Shown in pieces: positions 44,093 to 53,479 of a stretch of DNA of 64,000 nucleotides. The position numbers were made by a program, and so were the translations under genes. Source of the stretch: Pseudomonadota bacterium (lineage in GTDB: Bacteria > Desulfobacterota > Desulfobulbia > Desulfobulbales > Desulfocapsaceae); assembly GCA_018821985.1 (NCBI GenBank), contig JAHJKP010000012.1:62001-126000 (forward strand), given 5' to 3'. A model generated the notes under the pieces. It saw only the letters and a program-made list of their open reading frames with translations, was not told the DNA's origin and made no database searches. Each line of letters starts with the position of its first letter. The stretch's first letter is position 1.

Positions 44093-44938
44093 TTATTCAC
44101 TCTCCAACCGTGTCGTTATTGCAGAGTGGTAATGAGCCAACCCCTCCAGAATACCTGCCGCATAATTCCCGTTCATGTTGTGAAAGCCGCCCCGGGCCAG
44201 GTAGAGTGCCGCTGCCGTACCCGCCATCTTCGCCAGCTGCAGGGCCTCCAGTTTGATTTCAGGACTGGCATTGTGAACCAGAATGGCAGGAATCGGGCTG
44301 ACCAGAACCGGCAGGTCGTTGCCACTGTCGCCGGCAAAGACCGTATTCGCCAGACCAAAACCCTGCTGTTCCATGAGGAACTCAATGGCATGGCGCTTGG
44401 TGGCGCGGGCTGGCAGGACATCCAGCAGCCCAATGTCGGCAGGTTCATCAATGCTCCAGATCAGGCTGGCACGGATACCCTCTTGCCGCAGACGCATCTC
44501 CATTGCATCCATCAGTTCCCTATGGTTGACGCCCAGACTGACATAGTAGCTCAGCTTGTGGGTGTTCTGTTTTTCTTCTTCCTGAAGCTGCAGGGGCGGC
44601 AAACCTTGCAGCAGAGTGGCCAGTTCAGCATGGCTACGCCCTCCCCAGTCGGGAGCGATGTGCGCTTCCCATGCCTCCCAGTGCTGCCAGTTCCAGCCTT
44701 CGCAGGCATAGATGGTGGAACCCACATCCCCAAGCACGAAAGCAGGCAGGGGCAGCTCATATTCTTCGACAGCTTCCCTTACCAGTCCTTGATCACGCCC
44801 AGTGACATAGGCCAGTACGATTCCCGGCAAGGCTGCCAGCTTATGGAACCATATGCGGGCCTCGGGTGATTCCGCGTCAACCCCGTTGGGGATCAGGGTG
44901 CGGTCCAGATCGGTACAGATCAGCAGGCGCTCTCTCAT
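44093..44938 (-). CDS. spp: Sucrose-6-phosphate phosphatase
   Basis: A 281-residue HAD phosphatase that removes phosphate from sucrose 6-phosphate. LLICTDLDRTLIPNG is motif I with nucleophile and acid Asp, AYVTGRD is motif II, the Lys of RATKRHAIEFL is motif III, and FAGDSGNDLPVL is motif IV with the metal Asp pair. All catalytic residues are intact, in contrast to the HAD tail of the neighbouring synthase. The start overlaps the synthase stop by four bases. Confidence 0.92.
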   Translation of the reverse strand: MRERLLICTDLDRTLIPNGVDAESPEARIWFHKLAALPGIVLAYVTGRDQGLVREAVEEYELPLPAFVLGDVGSTIYACEGWNWQHWEAWEAHIAPDWGGRSHAELATLLQGLPPLQLQEEEKQNTHKLSYYVSLGVNHRELMDAMEMRLRQEGIRASLIWSIDEPADIGLLDVLPARATKRHAIEFLMEQQGFGLANTVFAGDSGNDLPVLVSPIPAILVHNASPEIKLEALQLAKMAGTAAALYLARGGFHNMNGNYAAGILEGLAHYHSAITTRLESE

Positions 44939-47085
44939 TTTGTCACCAAATAACAGCTCTGAAAGAAGTTGTAATGTTCAATGGCCTCCAGAATCCCTTC
45001 GGCGCAGGGGCGCGTGGCAAAGAAAATCTTCTCTGCGTTTTCCAGATCGGAGAGCTCTTCGTAATGACGGTTGGCCACCACGACGGCAAGGGTGTTGCCA
45101 CGCATCATGTCTTCGTCGCTGCCGGAACCGCCTGCGGCCAGGACTCGTTCCAGCGGAATATCCCGTTTGTCGGCCACCCAGCGCAACGCCAGCCCTTTAG
45201 AGGCACGTACCGGCACAATATCAAGGTATTGTCCGAATGAGAGCACGGCATTCACCGTCTGGCCCTCCTGATGGAGCAGGCTATTAATCTGCTGCATGTC
45301 CGGTGCGGTTTGCGGGTCAATATAATAACTCACCTTGAAACGGTTCTGTTCACTCTTGGGCTGCAGTTTCAGCCCCGGCAGTTCACTCAGGATGCTACGA
45401 ATGATGCGCGGATGCCAGAGATGGTCGATATGCCGTTCCCATGCCGTATCCGGCACCAAATTTGGGGCGTAATGGATCTCCGTGCCAAGGCTGGTAACCA
45501 ACACATCCGGCATGGGAATCCGCTGTTTCTTCAGGATCTTGATGGCGGAATCCAGCCGCCGTCCGGTGGCAATGCCGAACAGGACGCACCTGCGGTTAGC
45601 CTGCAGGGCTTCGATAAAGCAAGCAAGCCCCTGAGGGTCCCCCAGCAGGTTATGGTCAAGACTGGAGAACAGTGCCCGGTCATGATGCAGCTGTTGGCGA
45701 CGTCTGGTGCGTAACGACGGGGAGGCTTCTGTCCGGGCAATCAGCGGCCGCAACACCTCAAGATATTTTTCCGTATGCGCCTGCCATGAATAATGCTTGC
45801 GCACCCCCTGCAGCCCATTAGCAACGAATTGCGCCCACTGTTGCGGTTCACTCAGTACGCACAGCAGTTTACCAATAATATCGGTACGGTCCAACGGGTC
45901 GATCAGATAACCGTTCCGGCAGTTGCCGATGATGTCGGTGGGACCACCGTCTTCAGTGGCGACAATCGGTACCCCGCTGGCAGCCGCCTCGATCAGGGTC
46001 AGTCCGAAAGGTTCGGTCAGCGCAGGATTGACAAAGACGCCTTTACTCAGAGCCGCAAGACGGTAAAGAATTGACACCTCAGAGGCTTGGTGATGCTTAG
46101 GATAGGCCACTTTCCCGTACAGGTCATACTGGTCAACGGTCAGCAGAATATCATTCAGTACCTCCTGGGCGCCGGTATCCATGTCGCTGATATCATCACG
46201 GTTCCCGGCAATGATGACAAGATTTGCCAGCTGCTGCAACTCTGGTGATTCCCCATAGGCGCTGACCAGTTGCACGATATTCTTGCGCGGGTCAGGCCGC
46301 GACAGGGCCAGGATCATCGGTTTGGCGGGATCTTGCAGAAAACGGGCAATCTCGGCGGCAATCGCCGTGCTCTCTTCGTCACCCTGGGGGGCATGAAACT
46401 GCTGCAGATCCGTCCCCGGCGGCACGACACGCATCCGTTCGGGCTGATAGTGGTCGTAGAGCGCATACTGTTCCGTCACCTCCTGCCGGGTACTGGTGAT
46501 AACGCGCTCGGCCACACTCAAGGTGGTCTCTTCGGCCTCGATGCGGCGGGTGATATTGTAGCGAGTTTCCAGGGATGCCTTGCTGTGCCCCGCAGCCAAG
46601 AGCTGGCGGCGCTTGCTGCGTCCTAGGGAATGGCCGGTATGAACCAGCGGAATGCCAAGCTGGTGGGAAATACGGGTGCCCACATAGCCGGCATCGGCAT
46701 AGTGGCTGTGGATGATGGCGGGTTTCCTGACCTGCTGTTTGAAATAATCAAGGACTGAGTCGGCGAAGTTATCCAGACAGTCCCACAACTGTTCCTTCGG
46801 TAGATACATTTCCTCACCACAGTCAATACGGACGATCTGCACATTATCACCAAGCCTTTCAACCGGCTGAGCGTAATCCACACTGACAGAAGGATCAACC
46901 ACTCTACGGGTCAGAAGATCAACATGTCCGACATCAGGATGCGCCCCCAATGCCCGCGCCAGTTCCACCACATATTTGGTTTGACCTCCGGTATCGGCAT
47001 CGCGCCCGAGTTCAAGATTTTGACCGCGGATCAGACCGTGGATGCTGATCAGGACAATGTAAGGTTTGTTGTTATCATTTGTCAT
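44935..47085 (-). CDS. sps: Sucrose-phosphate synthase with degenerate HAD tail
   Basis: A 716-residue enzyme joining UDP- or ADP-glucose to fructose 6-phosphate. The GT-B part (1-465) begins ISIHGLIRGQNLELGRDADT with the family GGQTKYVVELARAL, and has ALSRPDPRKNIVQLVSAYGE and NPALTEPFGLTLIEAAASG with the sugar-nucleotide Glu. A C-terminal HAD domain (about 480-710) follows. Its motif I reads FSSLDHNLLGD where active phosphatases have DxDxT, so the nucleophile Asp is Ser and the domain is probably regulatory. GGAG is five bases before the ATG. First gene of the operon. Confidence 0.93.
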   Translation of the reverse strand: MTNDNNKPYIVLISIHGLIRGQNLELGRDADTGGQTKYVVELARALGAHPDVGHVDLLTRRVVDPSVSVDYAQPVERLGDNVQIVRIDCGEEMYLPKEQLWDCLDNFADSVLDYFKQQVRKPAIIHSHYADAGYVGTRISHQLGIPLVHTGHSLGRSKRRQLLAAGHSKASLETRYNITRRIEAEETTLSVAERVITSTRQEVTEQYALYDHYQPERMRVVPPGTDLQQFHAPQGDEESTAIAAEIARFLQDPAKPMILALSRPDPRKNIVQLVSAYGESPELQQLANLVIIAGNRDDISDMDTGAQEVLNDILLTVDQYDLYGKVAYPKHHQASEVSILYRLAALSKGVFVNPALTEPFGLTLIEAAASGVPIVATEDGGPTDIIGNCRNGYLIDPLDRTDIIGKLLCVLSEPQQWAQFVANGLQGVRKHYSWQAHTEKYLEVLRPLIARTEASPSLRTRRRQQLHHDRALFSSLDHNLLGDPQGLACFIEALQANRRCVLFGIATGRRLDSAIKILKKQRIPMPDVLVTSLGTEIHYAPNLVPDTAWERHIDHLWHPRIIRSILSELPGLKLQPKSEQNRFKVSYYIDPQTAPDMQQINSLLHQEGQTVNAVLSFGQYLDIVPVRASKGLALRWVADKRDIPLERVLAAGGSGSDEDMMRGNTLAVVVANRHYEELSDLENAEKIFFATRPCAEGILEAIEHYNFFQSCYLVTK

Positions 47086-47120
47086 CTCAACTCCGGAATG
47101 GATTATAATTCACGTACCAT

Positions 47121-48392
47121 TTATTTCTGAACAGTCATCTGACAATCAGGTGAGATACTGGGGAGATGCAGATCATAACCCGACGGGTACTGAAATATCC
47201 GCAGACCAAATTCAGGGGCAATTGCCAGGAGATGGTCAAAGATATCAGCCTGAATCTCTTCGTAATTCGCCCAGACCTTGTCAGCACTAAAGACATATAT
47301 TTCCAGAGGCAGCCCCTGGGGGGTGGGGGCAAGGTGACGCACCAGAAAAGTCAGATCCTGATTGATTTTAGGATTATTGTGCAAATACGATTTGATGTAG
47401 GCGCGGAACACACCGATATTGGTCTGCCGCCTGCCGCCGAGTTTCTCGGGCTCCGGATGATGTGTTCTGTTGTATTCTGCAATTTCTTCTTCTTTTTCTT
47501 TAAGATAGTTTTCCAGAAGGGTATATTTTTTGAATTCCTCCAGCATGGTATCGGTACAAAAATGAATAGAGTTTGTATCGATATAAAGGGCACGCTTGAT
47601 ACGCCTTCCCCCTGATTCAGACATTCCCCGCCAGTTTTTAAAGGCATCATTCACCATCTGATGCGTCGGAATGGTAGTGATGGTTTTATCCCAGTTCTGG
47701 ACCTTCACGGTATGCAGTGAGATATCTATGACATCTCCATCAGCACCATATTTTTCCATTTCAATCCAGTCACCAACATTAATCATATCATTGGCCGTCA
47801 GCTGCAGATTGGCCACAAATCCCAGGATCGTATCCTTGAAAATAAGAAGGAGAATGGCAGTCAGACCGCCAAAGACACTGATAATACCCCATGGGGATTT
47901 ATTGGTCAGAATCGCGATAATGAAGATGAAAGCAAGGATATATGAAATGATTTTAAAGGCGTCGAGATAACTCTGAACAGGCCAGTCGCCGGCAATCCCG
48001 CTTGTATGATAAATATCCTTGCCTGAACGTAATACTGCGTCAAGAATACGGAGACCGGCAAGGACAAAACAGATAAGCGAGGCCCGGCGCAAAAATTCTG
48101 CTGTGCCTGGGAAGTCGGCAAAAACCAGATCCGCAGCCGTATGAATCAAAATAAGCGGAACCAGTATAGCCAGACGTTTGAAAAAAAGATTATGGATGAA
48201 GATATCATCCCATTGAAATGTACTTTTGTGGGCAATCTTTTCTAGAATCCCGACGAGATACTTACGCGATATCCAGTATGCTAACAGGACGGTTATGGTC
48301 AGCAGGAACAACAAGACAAACAGATGCGTCATCGGTATCAGGGACGGGGGAAAAGCAGACTGCTGTAAAAACGTATCAAAACCTTGAAACAT
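47121..48392 (-). CDS. MscS-family mechanosensitive channel (YbdG-like)
   Basis: A 423-residue inner-membrane protein with five or so N-terminal helices and the MscS pore and beta domain: FGGLTAILLLIFKDTILGFVANLQLTAND is split over about 175-205, with the conserved NVGDWIEM after it and the vestibule part VQNWDKTITTIPTHQMVNDA. YbdG relatives open under osmotic downshock. It ends 36 bases before the sucrose-phosphate synthase on the same strand, so solute release and solute synthesis genes are neighbours. GAGG precedes the ATG by five bases. Confidence 0.9.
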   Translation of the reverse strand: MFQGFDTFLQQSAFPPSLIPMTHLFVLLFLLTITVLLAYWISRKYLVGILEKIAHKSTFQWDDIFIHNLFFKRLAILVPLILIHTAADLVFADFPGTAEFLRRASLICFVLAGLRILDAVLRSGKDIYHTSGIAGDWPVQSYLDAFKIISYILAFIFIIAILTNKSPWGIISVFGGLTAILLLIFKDTILGFVANLQLTANDMINVGDWIEMEKYGADGDVIDISLHTVKVQNWDKTITTIPTHQMVNDAFKNWRGMSESGGRRIKRALYIDTNSIHFCTDTMLEEFKKYTLLENYLKEKEEEIAEYNRTHHPEPEKLGGRRQTNIGVFRAYIKSYLHNNPKINQDLTFLVRHLAPTPQGLPLEIYVFSADKVWANYEEIQADIFDHLLAIAPEFGLRIFQYPSGYDLHLPSISPDCQMTVQK

Positions 48393-48601
48393 GAAACCTC
48401 ATTGTCAATGAATTAACATTCCTGGATGGCAAACTGCTCCCACATACCTTGCAAGGCCATAATCAATTTTTCTAACAAATTTTGTTTACAGGGCAAACAA
48501 TACGGGCTTAGCCAAAGGAGATCCTGGCACTTTTACAGGAACAAAGGAACAACATTCAACCAGCCTGAGTCAGGCTTTTACCCTGACGATTCGTAACAGT
48601 C

Positions 48602-49444
48602 CTACTTATTTTGCTGGGTCACCACACGATGGAGGATGATAAAAAAGGCGTGAGGATCCATGTTGATCGATCCAGCGATCTCCCGGATCGTCTGCTCCGG
48701 AATGGCTGTGATATTCTCTCTGGCCAGACCCTGAACAATCACGGCTGGCTGGAGATTGTACTCAGTACAGATCTCTGCCAGGGTCTTATGACCGAATCCT
48801 GCCATCGGTTCGTCCGGGAAGCTGGCCGAGCTTGTTTCAACGGCAGTTGAGGCAGGCTTGATAATATCATACAGAGCCTTGGGGGTCAGATGGTTACGGG
48901 CAGCAATGGCAGCGATGGTCTCTTTATCATTCTCCATGATAATTTCGGCCTTGGCAAGCAGCTCCAAAGCCTTCACCGGATCAATCTCCGCTTTCTTGAA
49001 GAAAGAGTGCAGAGGGGAAAGTTCGGCATGTCCATAAGGTGGTTCGCCATATCTTTTCGCCGCTGCATCCTTGAAGGAATGGCCGACATTCAGGATAGTG
49101 GACAAGGGGGGTATCTGCCAGTAGGTGCCCAGCCCCACCACTAGGGTCAGGATCAAAGCGACATTAAAACTGGAAGTAAAGATCTTCATTTCCCTGGCCT
49201 TGTTTTTCATATAGGCGGCAACCACACTCCAGTTATAGAAGAGGTGGAGCAGGCCGGCGACAAGAAAAAGAAAGCCGAGGTTGATATGAAGGTTCCCCCA
49301 CTCGCTCTTGGACAGACCCCACAAGCGCCACTCTGCCCAGTAGGCAATTCGCCCTTCCGGAACAATATAGAGAATGATACTGGTGAGAATACAGAGCACG
49401 AAGGAAAGCAGCATGGTCAACGAGGTGATTTTCCGCAGATTCAT
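48602..49444 (-). CDS. DUF4405-type membrane protein, possible cytochrome b
   Basis: A 280-residue protein with a four-helix membrane N-terminal half and a soluble C-terminal half. Helices run from MNLRKITSLTMLLSFVLCIL through LHINLGFLFLVAGLLHLFYN, IFTSSFNVALILTLVVGLGT and onward. His in LHINLG, LLHLFY, NVGHSFKD and GHAEL are placed as haem ligands would be, which is the DUF4405 pattern (related to cytochrome b561/NapH-like domains). The C-terminal part holds two degenerate repeats (AIAARNHLTPKALYDIIKPA and EICTEYNLQPAVIVQGLARE) that resemble the small helical motifs of this group. The electron partner is not adjacent. Confidence 0.75.
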   Translation of the reverse strand: MNLRKITSLTMLLSFVLCILTSIILYIVPEGRIAYWAEWRLWGLSKSEWGNLHINLGFLFLVAGLLHLFYNWSVVAAYMKNKAREMKIFTSSFNVALILTLVVGLGTYWQIPPLSTILNVGHSFKDAAAKRYGEPPYGHAELSPLHSFFKKAEIDPVKALELLAKAEIIMENDKETIAAIAARNHLTPKALYDIIKPASTAVETSSASFPDEPMAGFGHKTLAEICTEYNLQPAVIVQGLARENITAIPEQTIREIAGSINMDPHAFFIILHRVVTQQNK

Positions 49445-49494
49445 TGCTATTTCCCTGTTAGTTCAAATAAAGAATTATGCCCTTCATAAATAAG

Positions 49495-49528
49495 GGGAAC
49501 ATCATGTGTGAATACTCACGATGTTCCC
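49495..49528 (-). terminator. Hairpin after the DAHP synthase gene
   Basis: GGGAACATC (49495-49503) pairs perfectly with GATGTTCCC (49520-49528), with further pairing of GTG and CAC in the loop. It lies 25 bases past the DAHP synthase stop on the minus strand; the tail CCTTATTTATG is only modestly T-rich. Confidence 0.55.
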
Positions 49529-49552
49529 TGGAGTTCATTCAAAGTTTTTGGT

Positions 49553-50902
49553 TCAACTTCTGATCATCTCGGCAATCTGAAAGGCAACCTCCAGACTCTG
49601 TTCCGCGTTCAACCGGGGATCACAGGTGGTCAGGTAGTTGTTGGCAAGCTCAGCGTCAATGATGTTACGGGCACCACCGGTACACTCGGTCACATTTTCA
49701 CCGGTCATCTCCAGGTGGATGCCGCCGGGGATGGTCCCCTCGGCCCAATGGGTCTCGAAAAAGCAGGTAATCTCAGAGAGGATATCGTTGAAATTTCGGG
49801 TCTTGTGACCTGACTCGGCGGTATAGGTGTTGGCATGCATGGGGTCACAGCTCCATACGATTTTATAGCCCTCTTTCTTTACCTCACGGAGCAGGGGAGG
49901 CAGCACCTTTTCAATTTTTTTCATCCCCAGACGGGTAATCAGGGTCAGCCTGCCCGCCTCATTATCTGGGTTCAGGATCTCGATCAGCCGCTTCACATTC
50001 TCCAGATCATAATCAGGCCCGATCTTGACCCCGATCGGGTTCAACACCCCACGCAGAAACTCCACATGGGCGCTATCCAGCTGTCGGGTGCGTTCACCGA
50101 TCCACAGCATATGGGCAGAGCAGTCATACCAGCCGCCGCTGGTCGAATCTTCACGGGTCAGTGCCTCCTCGTAACCAAGGAGCAGGGCCTCATGCGAGGT
50201 AAAAAAATTGGCCTCATTGATCTGGGGGCTATGGGTGGGAATACCGATAGTCTCCATGAAGCGGATGGCCTGGCTGATCTGTTTGGCCAGACGGTCATAG
50301 GAGCGCCCCATGGGTGACTGCACCACAAATTCCTGGTTCCAGGCCTGGACCCGGTGCAGGGCGGCAAATCCCCCGCGGGTATAGGCTCGCAGCAGATTCA
50401 AAGTGGCAGCGGCCATATTATATCCCTGCAACATCCGCTTGGGGTCAGGAATACGGGCAGCGGCAATGGGCTCCGGACTGTTGACCATATCCCCCCGATA
50501 GGAGGAAAGCTCGACGCCATTGACCATCTCCGTGTCGGCCGAACGCGGCTTGGCAAACTGACCGGCGATGCGGCCAAGCTTGATGACCGGCTTACCACCG
50601 GCATAGGTGAGGACAACCGCCATCTGCAGGAGCACCTTCAACGTCTCCCTGATCTTGGGAGCCGTAACCTGGGAAAAATCTTCTGAGCAGTCACCGCCCT
50701 GGAGGAGAAAGGCATCCCCCACCACGGCCTTGGCCAGCATCGCCTTCAGATCACGAATCTCGCCGGCAAAGACTAAGGGAGGCAGACGGGCAATATCTGC
50801 AAGGACCTTGTCATGCACCTCGAGGTCCGGCCATTTTGGCTGCTGCAGGGCAGTAAAATTCTTCCAGCTTGATTTTGTCCAATTTTTCTGTGCTGTTACC
50901 AT
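49553..50902 (-). CDS. Class II 3-deoxy-7-phosphoheptulonate synthase
   Basis: A 449-residue plant-type DAHP synthase, the first enzyme of the shikimate pathway, joining phosphoenolpyruvate and erythrose 4-phosphate. Marks are LLQGGDCSEDF, GRIAGQFAKPRSAD, GRSYDRLAKQISQAIRFMET, SAHMLWIGERTRQLDSAHVE, KIGPDYD, and WSCDPMHANTY with GGIHLEMTGENVTEC. The length is normal. Start from AAGGAA upstream of the ATG. Monocistronic as far as can be seen. Confidence 0.95.
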   Translation of the reverse strand: MVTAQKNWTKSSWKNFTALQQPKWPDLEVHDKVLADIARLPPLVFAGEIRDLKAMLAKAVVGDAFLLQGGDCSEDFSQVTAPKIRETLKVLLQMAVVLTYAGGKPVIKLGRIAGQFAKPRSADTEMVNGVELSSYRGDMVNSPEPIAAARIPDPKRMLQGYNMAAATLNLLRAYTRGGFAALHRVQAWNQEFVVQSPMGRSYDRLAKQISQAIRFMETIGIPTHSPQINEANFFTSHEALLLGYEEALTREDSTSGGWYDCSAHMLWIGERTRQLDSAHVEFLRGVLNPIGVKIGPDYDLENVKRLIEILNPDNEAGRLTLITRLGMKKIEKVLPPLLREVKKEGYKIVWSCDPMHANTYTAESGHKTRNFNDILSEITCFFETHWAEGTIPGGIHLEMTGENVTECTGGARNIIDAELANNYLTTCDPRLNAEQSLEVAFQIAEMIRS

Positions 50903-51620
50903 GATTATTCCTTACGATTAGATATCAAAAAATTACCTATTTGATGCTTTCCATGCACAACAAGTACTTATAATACGCGAGTATTTTCTTAAAACAGTTC
51001 CTTTTCTCATCCTGTGACAAACCACCAATTCGCGAAAAAATTTCTTTTTTCCAAGCAGTTATTGATGTCTCATGATCACCCTATTCCAGCTGAATATGTG
51101 AAGGAGCGTATTTTTTATTATCGTTCGCCCTATTTTGTTACTTTACCATGAACCTCTTCATTGTCAAACAGTTACAATCCAGCTCTGCTGCACCCGCAAC
51201 ATCACAATTCCTTATCTTGCCCGATGTTAGAGTATGGACAATAAAGACCCGGATCAAGTGGGTGTTCACCCTTTTCCCCCATCGGGTAAACTATAGCCAG
51301 ACCCGATCGTTGCCACAGATATTGACAAAGAGACGTTCACGGACAACATCATGAACAGATCAAGAGCCACTCGTTAGCCTTGACAATAAAATTTTTCCAA
51401 TGGATACTCCTAGCGAATTCATCAGATCAGGTGGCGGGACTAAACCAAAGATACGCTTCAGCCAAAGCCCCTTGCTATTCGGCATCTGCCTACTGTATTA
51501 TTATTATTCAGTATCCATTCAGGACTGGTCCTTCACCCGCTTTCTGAATGGACACTCAACAAGCTTTTCATTAAATTTTTCGCTAAATGGCCAATGCTAT
51601 CTACCAAGGTGCAAAAAACA
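50903..51620. other. Long intergenic region before pagL
   Basis: About 720 bases, AT-rich at both ends. The short open frames here (such as 51148-51354) show no protein-like pattern. A TTGACA/GATACT promoter-like pair lies at 51380-51408. CCATTCAG near 51512 and CTGAATGG near 51542 form an 8-bp inverted repeat. I see no RNA gene. Confidence 0.35.
51380..51408 (+). promoter_or_regulatory. Candidate promoter of pagL
   Basis: TTGACA (51380-51385) and GATACT (51403-51408) are 17 bases apart. The -35 is perfect and the -10 has four of six bases. The leader to pagL would be about 200 bases, which is long. Confidence 0.35.
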
Positions 51621-52244
51621 ATGATCATACAACAAGCCTTGCAGGAAAAAAATGCTGATGGCAGAGGCGCAGCCTTCTTGTTTTTATTATTTCTCCTGTT
51701 TTTGAGTTCCGCTTCCCTGGCTGATTCTGCTGACGCCGCCGTCATTGATACGTCAAAAGACAGTTGGGGAGTGCTGGGCGGCTATGGTCAGAGTTTTCCC
51801 GGTTGGGGCCAAACCACCCAACGGGTCCAAACCCTTGATCTTGTCCCGCGTTACAATCATCTCATCTTTGACGACATCGGTTCCGGGTGGTATCGCGGCT
51901 TTCACTCCCTCTTGCTGGAAGTTCCCCTTCACCTTGTCGTCAGCCCCGATGTCTCCAGCATGATTGGTATGAATTTTCTGGCCACTTATACCTTTACAGC
52001 CGGTCGAGAGATGCGTCCCTATCTTTTTGGCGGCGGTGGCCCTGTCTACAGTTTTGCAGATATCCCCGGCATGGGAGCCGACTTAAACGGCAACTATCAG
52101 TTCGGAGTAGGGCTTGAATATGAGACAATCCCGAGCCACAATCTCTTGTTTGAACTTCGCTACCATCACATCTCCAATGCAGGAAGTGATGAACCCAATG
52201 AGCCTCTGAACTCCTGCAAACTACTGTTCGGCATCACCTTTTAA
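51621..52244 (+). CDS. pagL: Lipid A 3-O-deacylase (PagL-type acyloxyacyl hydrolase)
   Basis: A 207-residue outer-membrane beta-barrel that removes the 3-O acyl chain of lipid A. After an N-terminal hydrophilic stretch comes the signal helix FLFLLFLLFLSSASLADSAD. The barrel ends with the family active-site block RYHHISNAGSDEPNEPLN, which holds the catalytic His and Ser, and closes on a terminal Phe (LLFGITF). The ATG at 51621 was preferred because AAGGTG is nine bases upstream; an ATG 27 bases earlier lacks any such site. Its GC content is lower than in the 26-50 kb genes. Confidence 0.85.
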   Translation: MIIQQALQEKNADGRGAAFLFLLFLLFLSSASLADSADAAVIDTSKDSWGVLGGYGQSFPGWGQTTQRVQTLDLVPRYNHLIFDDIGSGWYRGFHSLLLEVPLHLVVSPDVSSMIGMNFLATYTFTAGREMRPYLFGGGGPVYSFADIPGMGADLNGNYQFGVGLEYETIPSHNLLFELRYHHISNAGSDEPNEPLNSCKLLFGITF

Positions 52245-52273
52245 CTGACACACATAAGAGACAAGAAAACCTC

Positions 52274-53056
52274 ATGATTATTACGCTGTCTCCCTCAAAA
52301 GGACTGGACTTTGAAACACCAACACCTTCGAGCATTCATACTATTCCTGATCAACTCGAAGACTCACAACTTCTTGTCAATGAAGCTAAAAAGCTTGATA
52401 TAAAAGCCAGTTGCGAATTGATGGATGTCAGCGAAAACATTTCTATTTTAAATGTTCAACGCTTTAAACAATGGAATATCCCGTTTACTACCGACAATGC
52501 AAAAGCTGCCTTGTTTGCCTTTAAAGGCGCTGCTTATTCAGCCATTGAAAAAGAAAAATACGACGAGAGCGATCTTGCCTATGCCCAGGATCACCTACGT
52601 ATTTTATCCGGACTCTATGGCATACTGCGTCCTATGGATCTAATCCAACCGTACCGACTGGAGATGAAAACCAGATTAGAAAATCCGCGCGGTGATAATC
52701 TCTATCTGTTCTGGGGTGATCGGATCACGCAAAAGCTCAATGAGATTCTGGAAGAGCAAACTGAACAAGTCTTAGTTAACCTTGCCTCAAATGAGTACTT
52801 CAAGTCTGTTAACCCAAAACTTCTCAATGGTAGACTACTCAATATCACTTTCAAGGAAAGTAAAGAGGGTCAAACTCGAGTAATCGCCATTTTTGCCAAA
52901 AGAGCTCGTGGCATGATGACAGACTTTATTCTTAGAAACCGATTAGAGCATGCTGAAGATATGAAGGACTTTGGGACAGCTGGATATAAATATTCCGCAA
53001 AGGAATCGACGGAAGACAATTGGGTTTTCACCAGACCACAAACTGATAAGAAATAA
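52274..53056 (+). CDS. yaaA: YaaA-family peroxide stress protein
   Basis: A 260-residue protein of the YaaA (DUF328) family, which in E. coli limits intracellular iron and DNA damage under H2O2 stress and has a DNA-binding fold. Segments are MIITLSPSKGLDF, FKGAAYSAIEKEKYDESDLA, HLRILSGLYGILRPMDLIQP, YRLEMKTRL, NLASNEYFKSV and FAKRARGMMTDFI. It follows pagL by 29 bases and may share its transcript. Lower GC than the surrounding sucrose and htpG genes. Confidence 0.94.
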   Translation: MIITLSPSKGLDFETPTPSSIHTIPDQLEDSQLLVNEAKKLDIKASCELMDVSENISILNVQRFKQWNIPFTTDNAKAALFAFKGAAYSAIEKEKYDESDLAYAQDHLRILSGLYGILRPMDLIQPYRLEMKTRLENPRGDNLYLFWGDRITQKLNEILEEQTEQVLVNLASNEYFKSVNPKLLNGRLLNITFKESKEGQTRVIAIFAKRARGMMTDFILRNRLEHAEDMKDFGTAGYKYSAKESTEDNWVFTRPQTDKK

Positions 53057-53212
53057 CATCTATCTCTTCGTAAAAACATTCTATCCCGCCCCTACTACTC
53101 CCAGTCATTCAAGATCACTCGCGGTATCACGTGACCAGCCTGATTCGGGCATCACCATTATTCCGCATAACCACAAGGAATACTATAACATTTCACAATC
53201 AGATTTTTGACA

Positions 53213-53449
53213 CTACCGAATTGCAGGCAGCAGGGACAGAGTGGAAAGCATTTGCCTGGTGGACTGAGTAATACGATTTTGCGCTTCGGCCATCGTGTGG
53301 GTCAGAAGCAAAACATCCTGTGTGGCGTTTTCAATGGACTGCCGCCGCTGCTCCAGACCAGTATACAAAAGAATGACCATGGCAGACAGAACCGCAAGCA
53401 TTATCAATAGAGCCAGTTTATTATGATATCCCAGCTGGACAAAAACATA
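53213..53449 (-). pseudogene. Frameshifted, truncated N-terminus of a membrane sensor
   Basis: GGAGG five bases before ATG (53447-53449) starts MFLSSWDI, but this frame soon stops. The next frame continues as NKLALLIMLAVLSAMVILLY, then TGLEQRRQSIENATQDVLLL and STRQMLSTLSLLPAIR, then TAG. One helix followed by this coiled region is the N-terminal part of many PAS/GGDEF or histidine-kinase sensors. A one-base shift near ATCATAATAAAC would restore the gene start. All downstream domains are missing. It is the relic of a sensor next to a transposase remnant. Confidence 0.6.
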
Positions 53450-53479
53450 CGTACCTCCAAGCCTCCAACAACGGCCAGA

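Noticed and set aside
51148-51624. Two short plus-strand open frames before pagL
   Set aside because: Low-complexity, no ribosome sites in good position and no family pattern.
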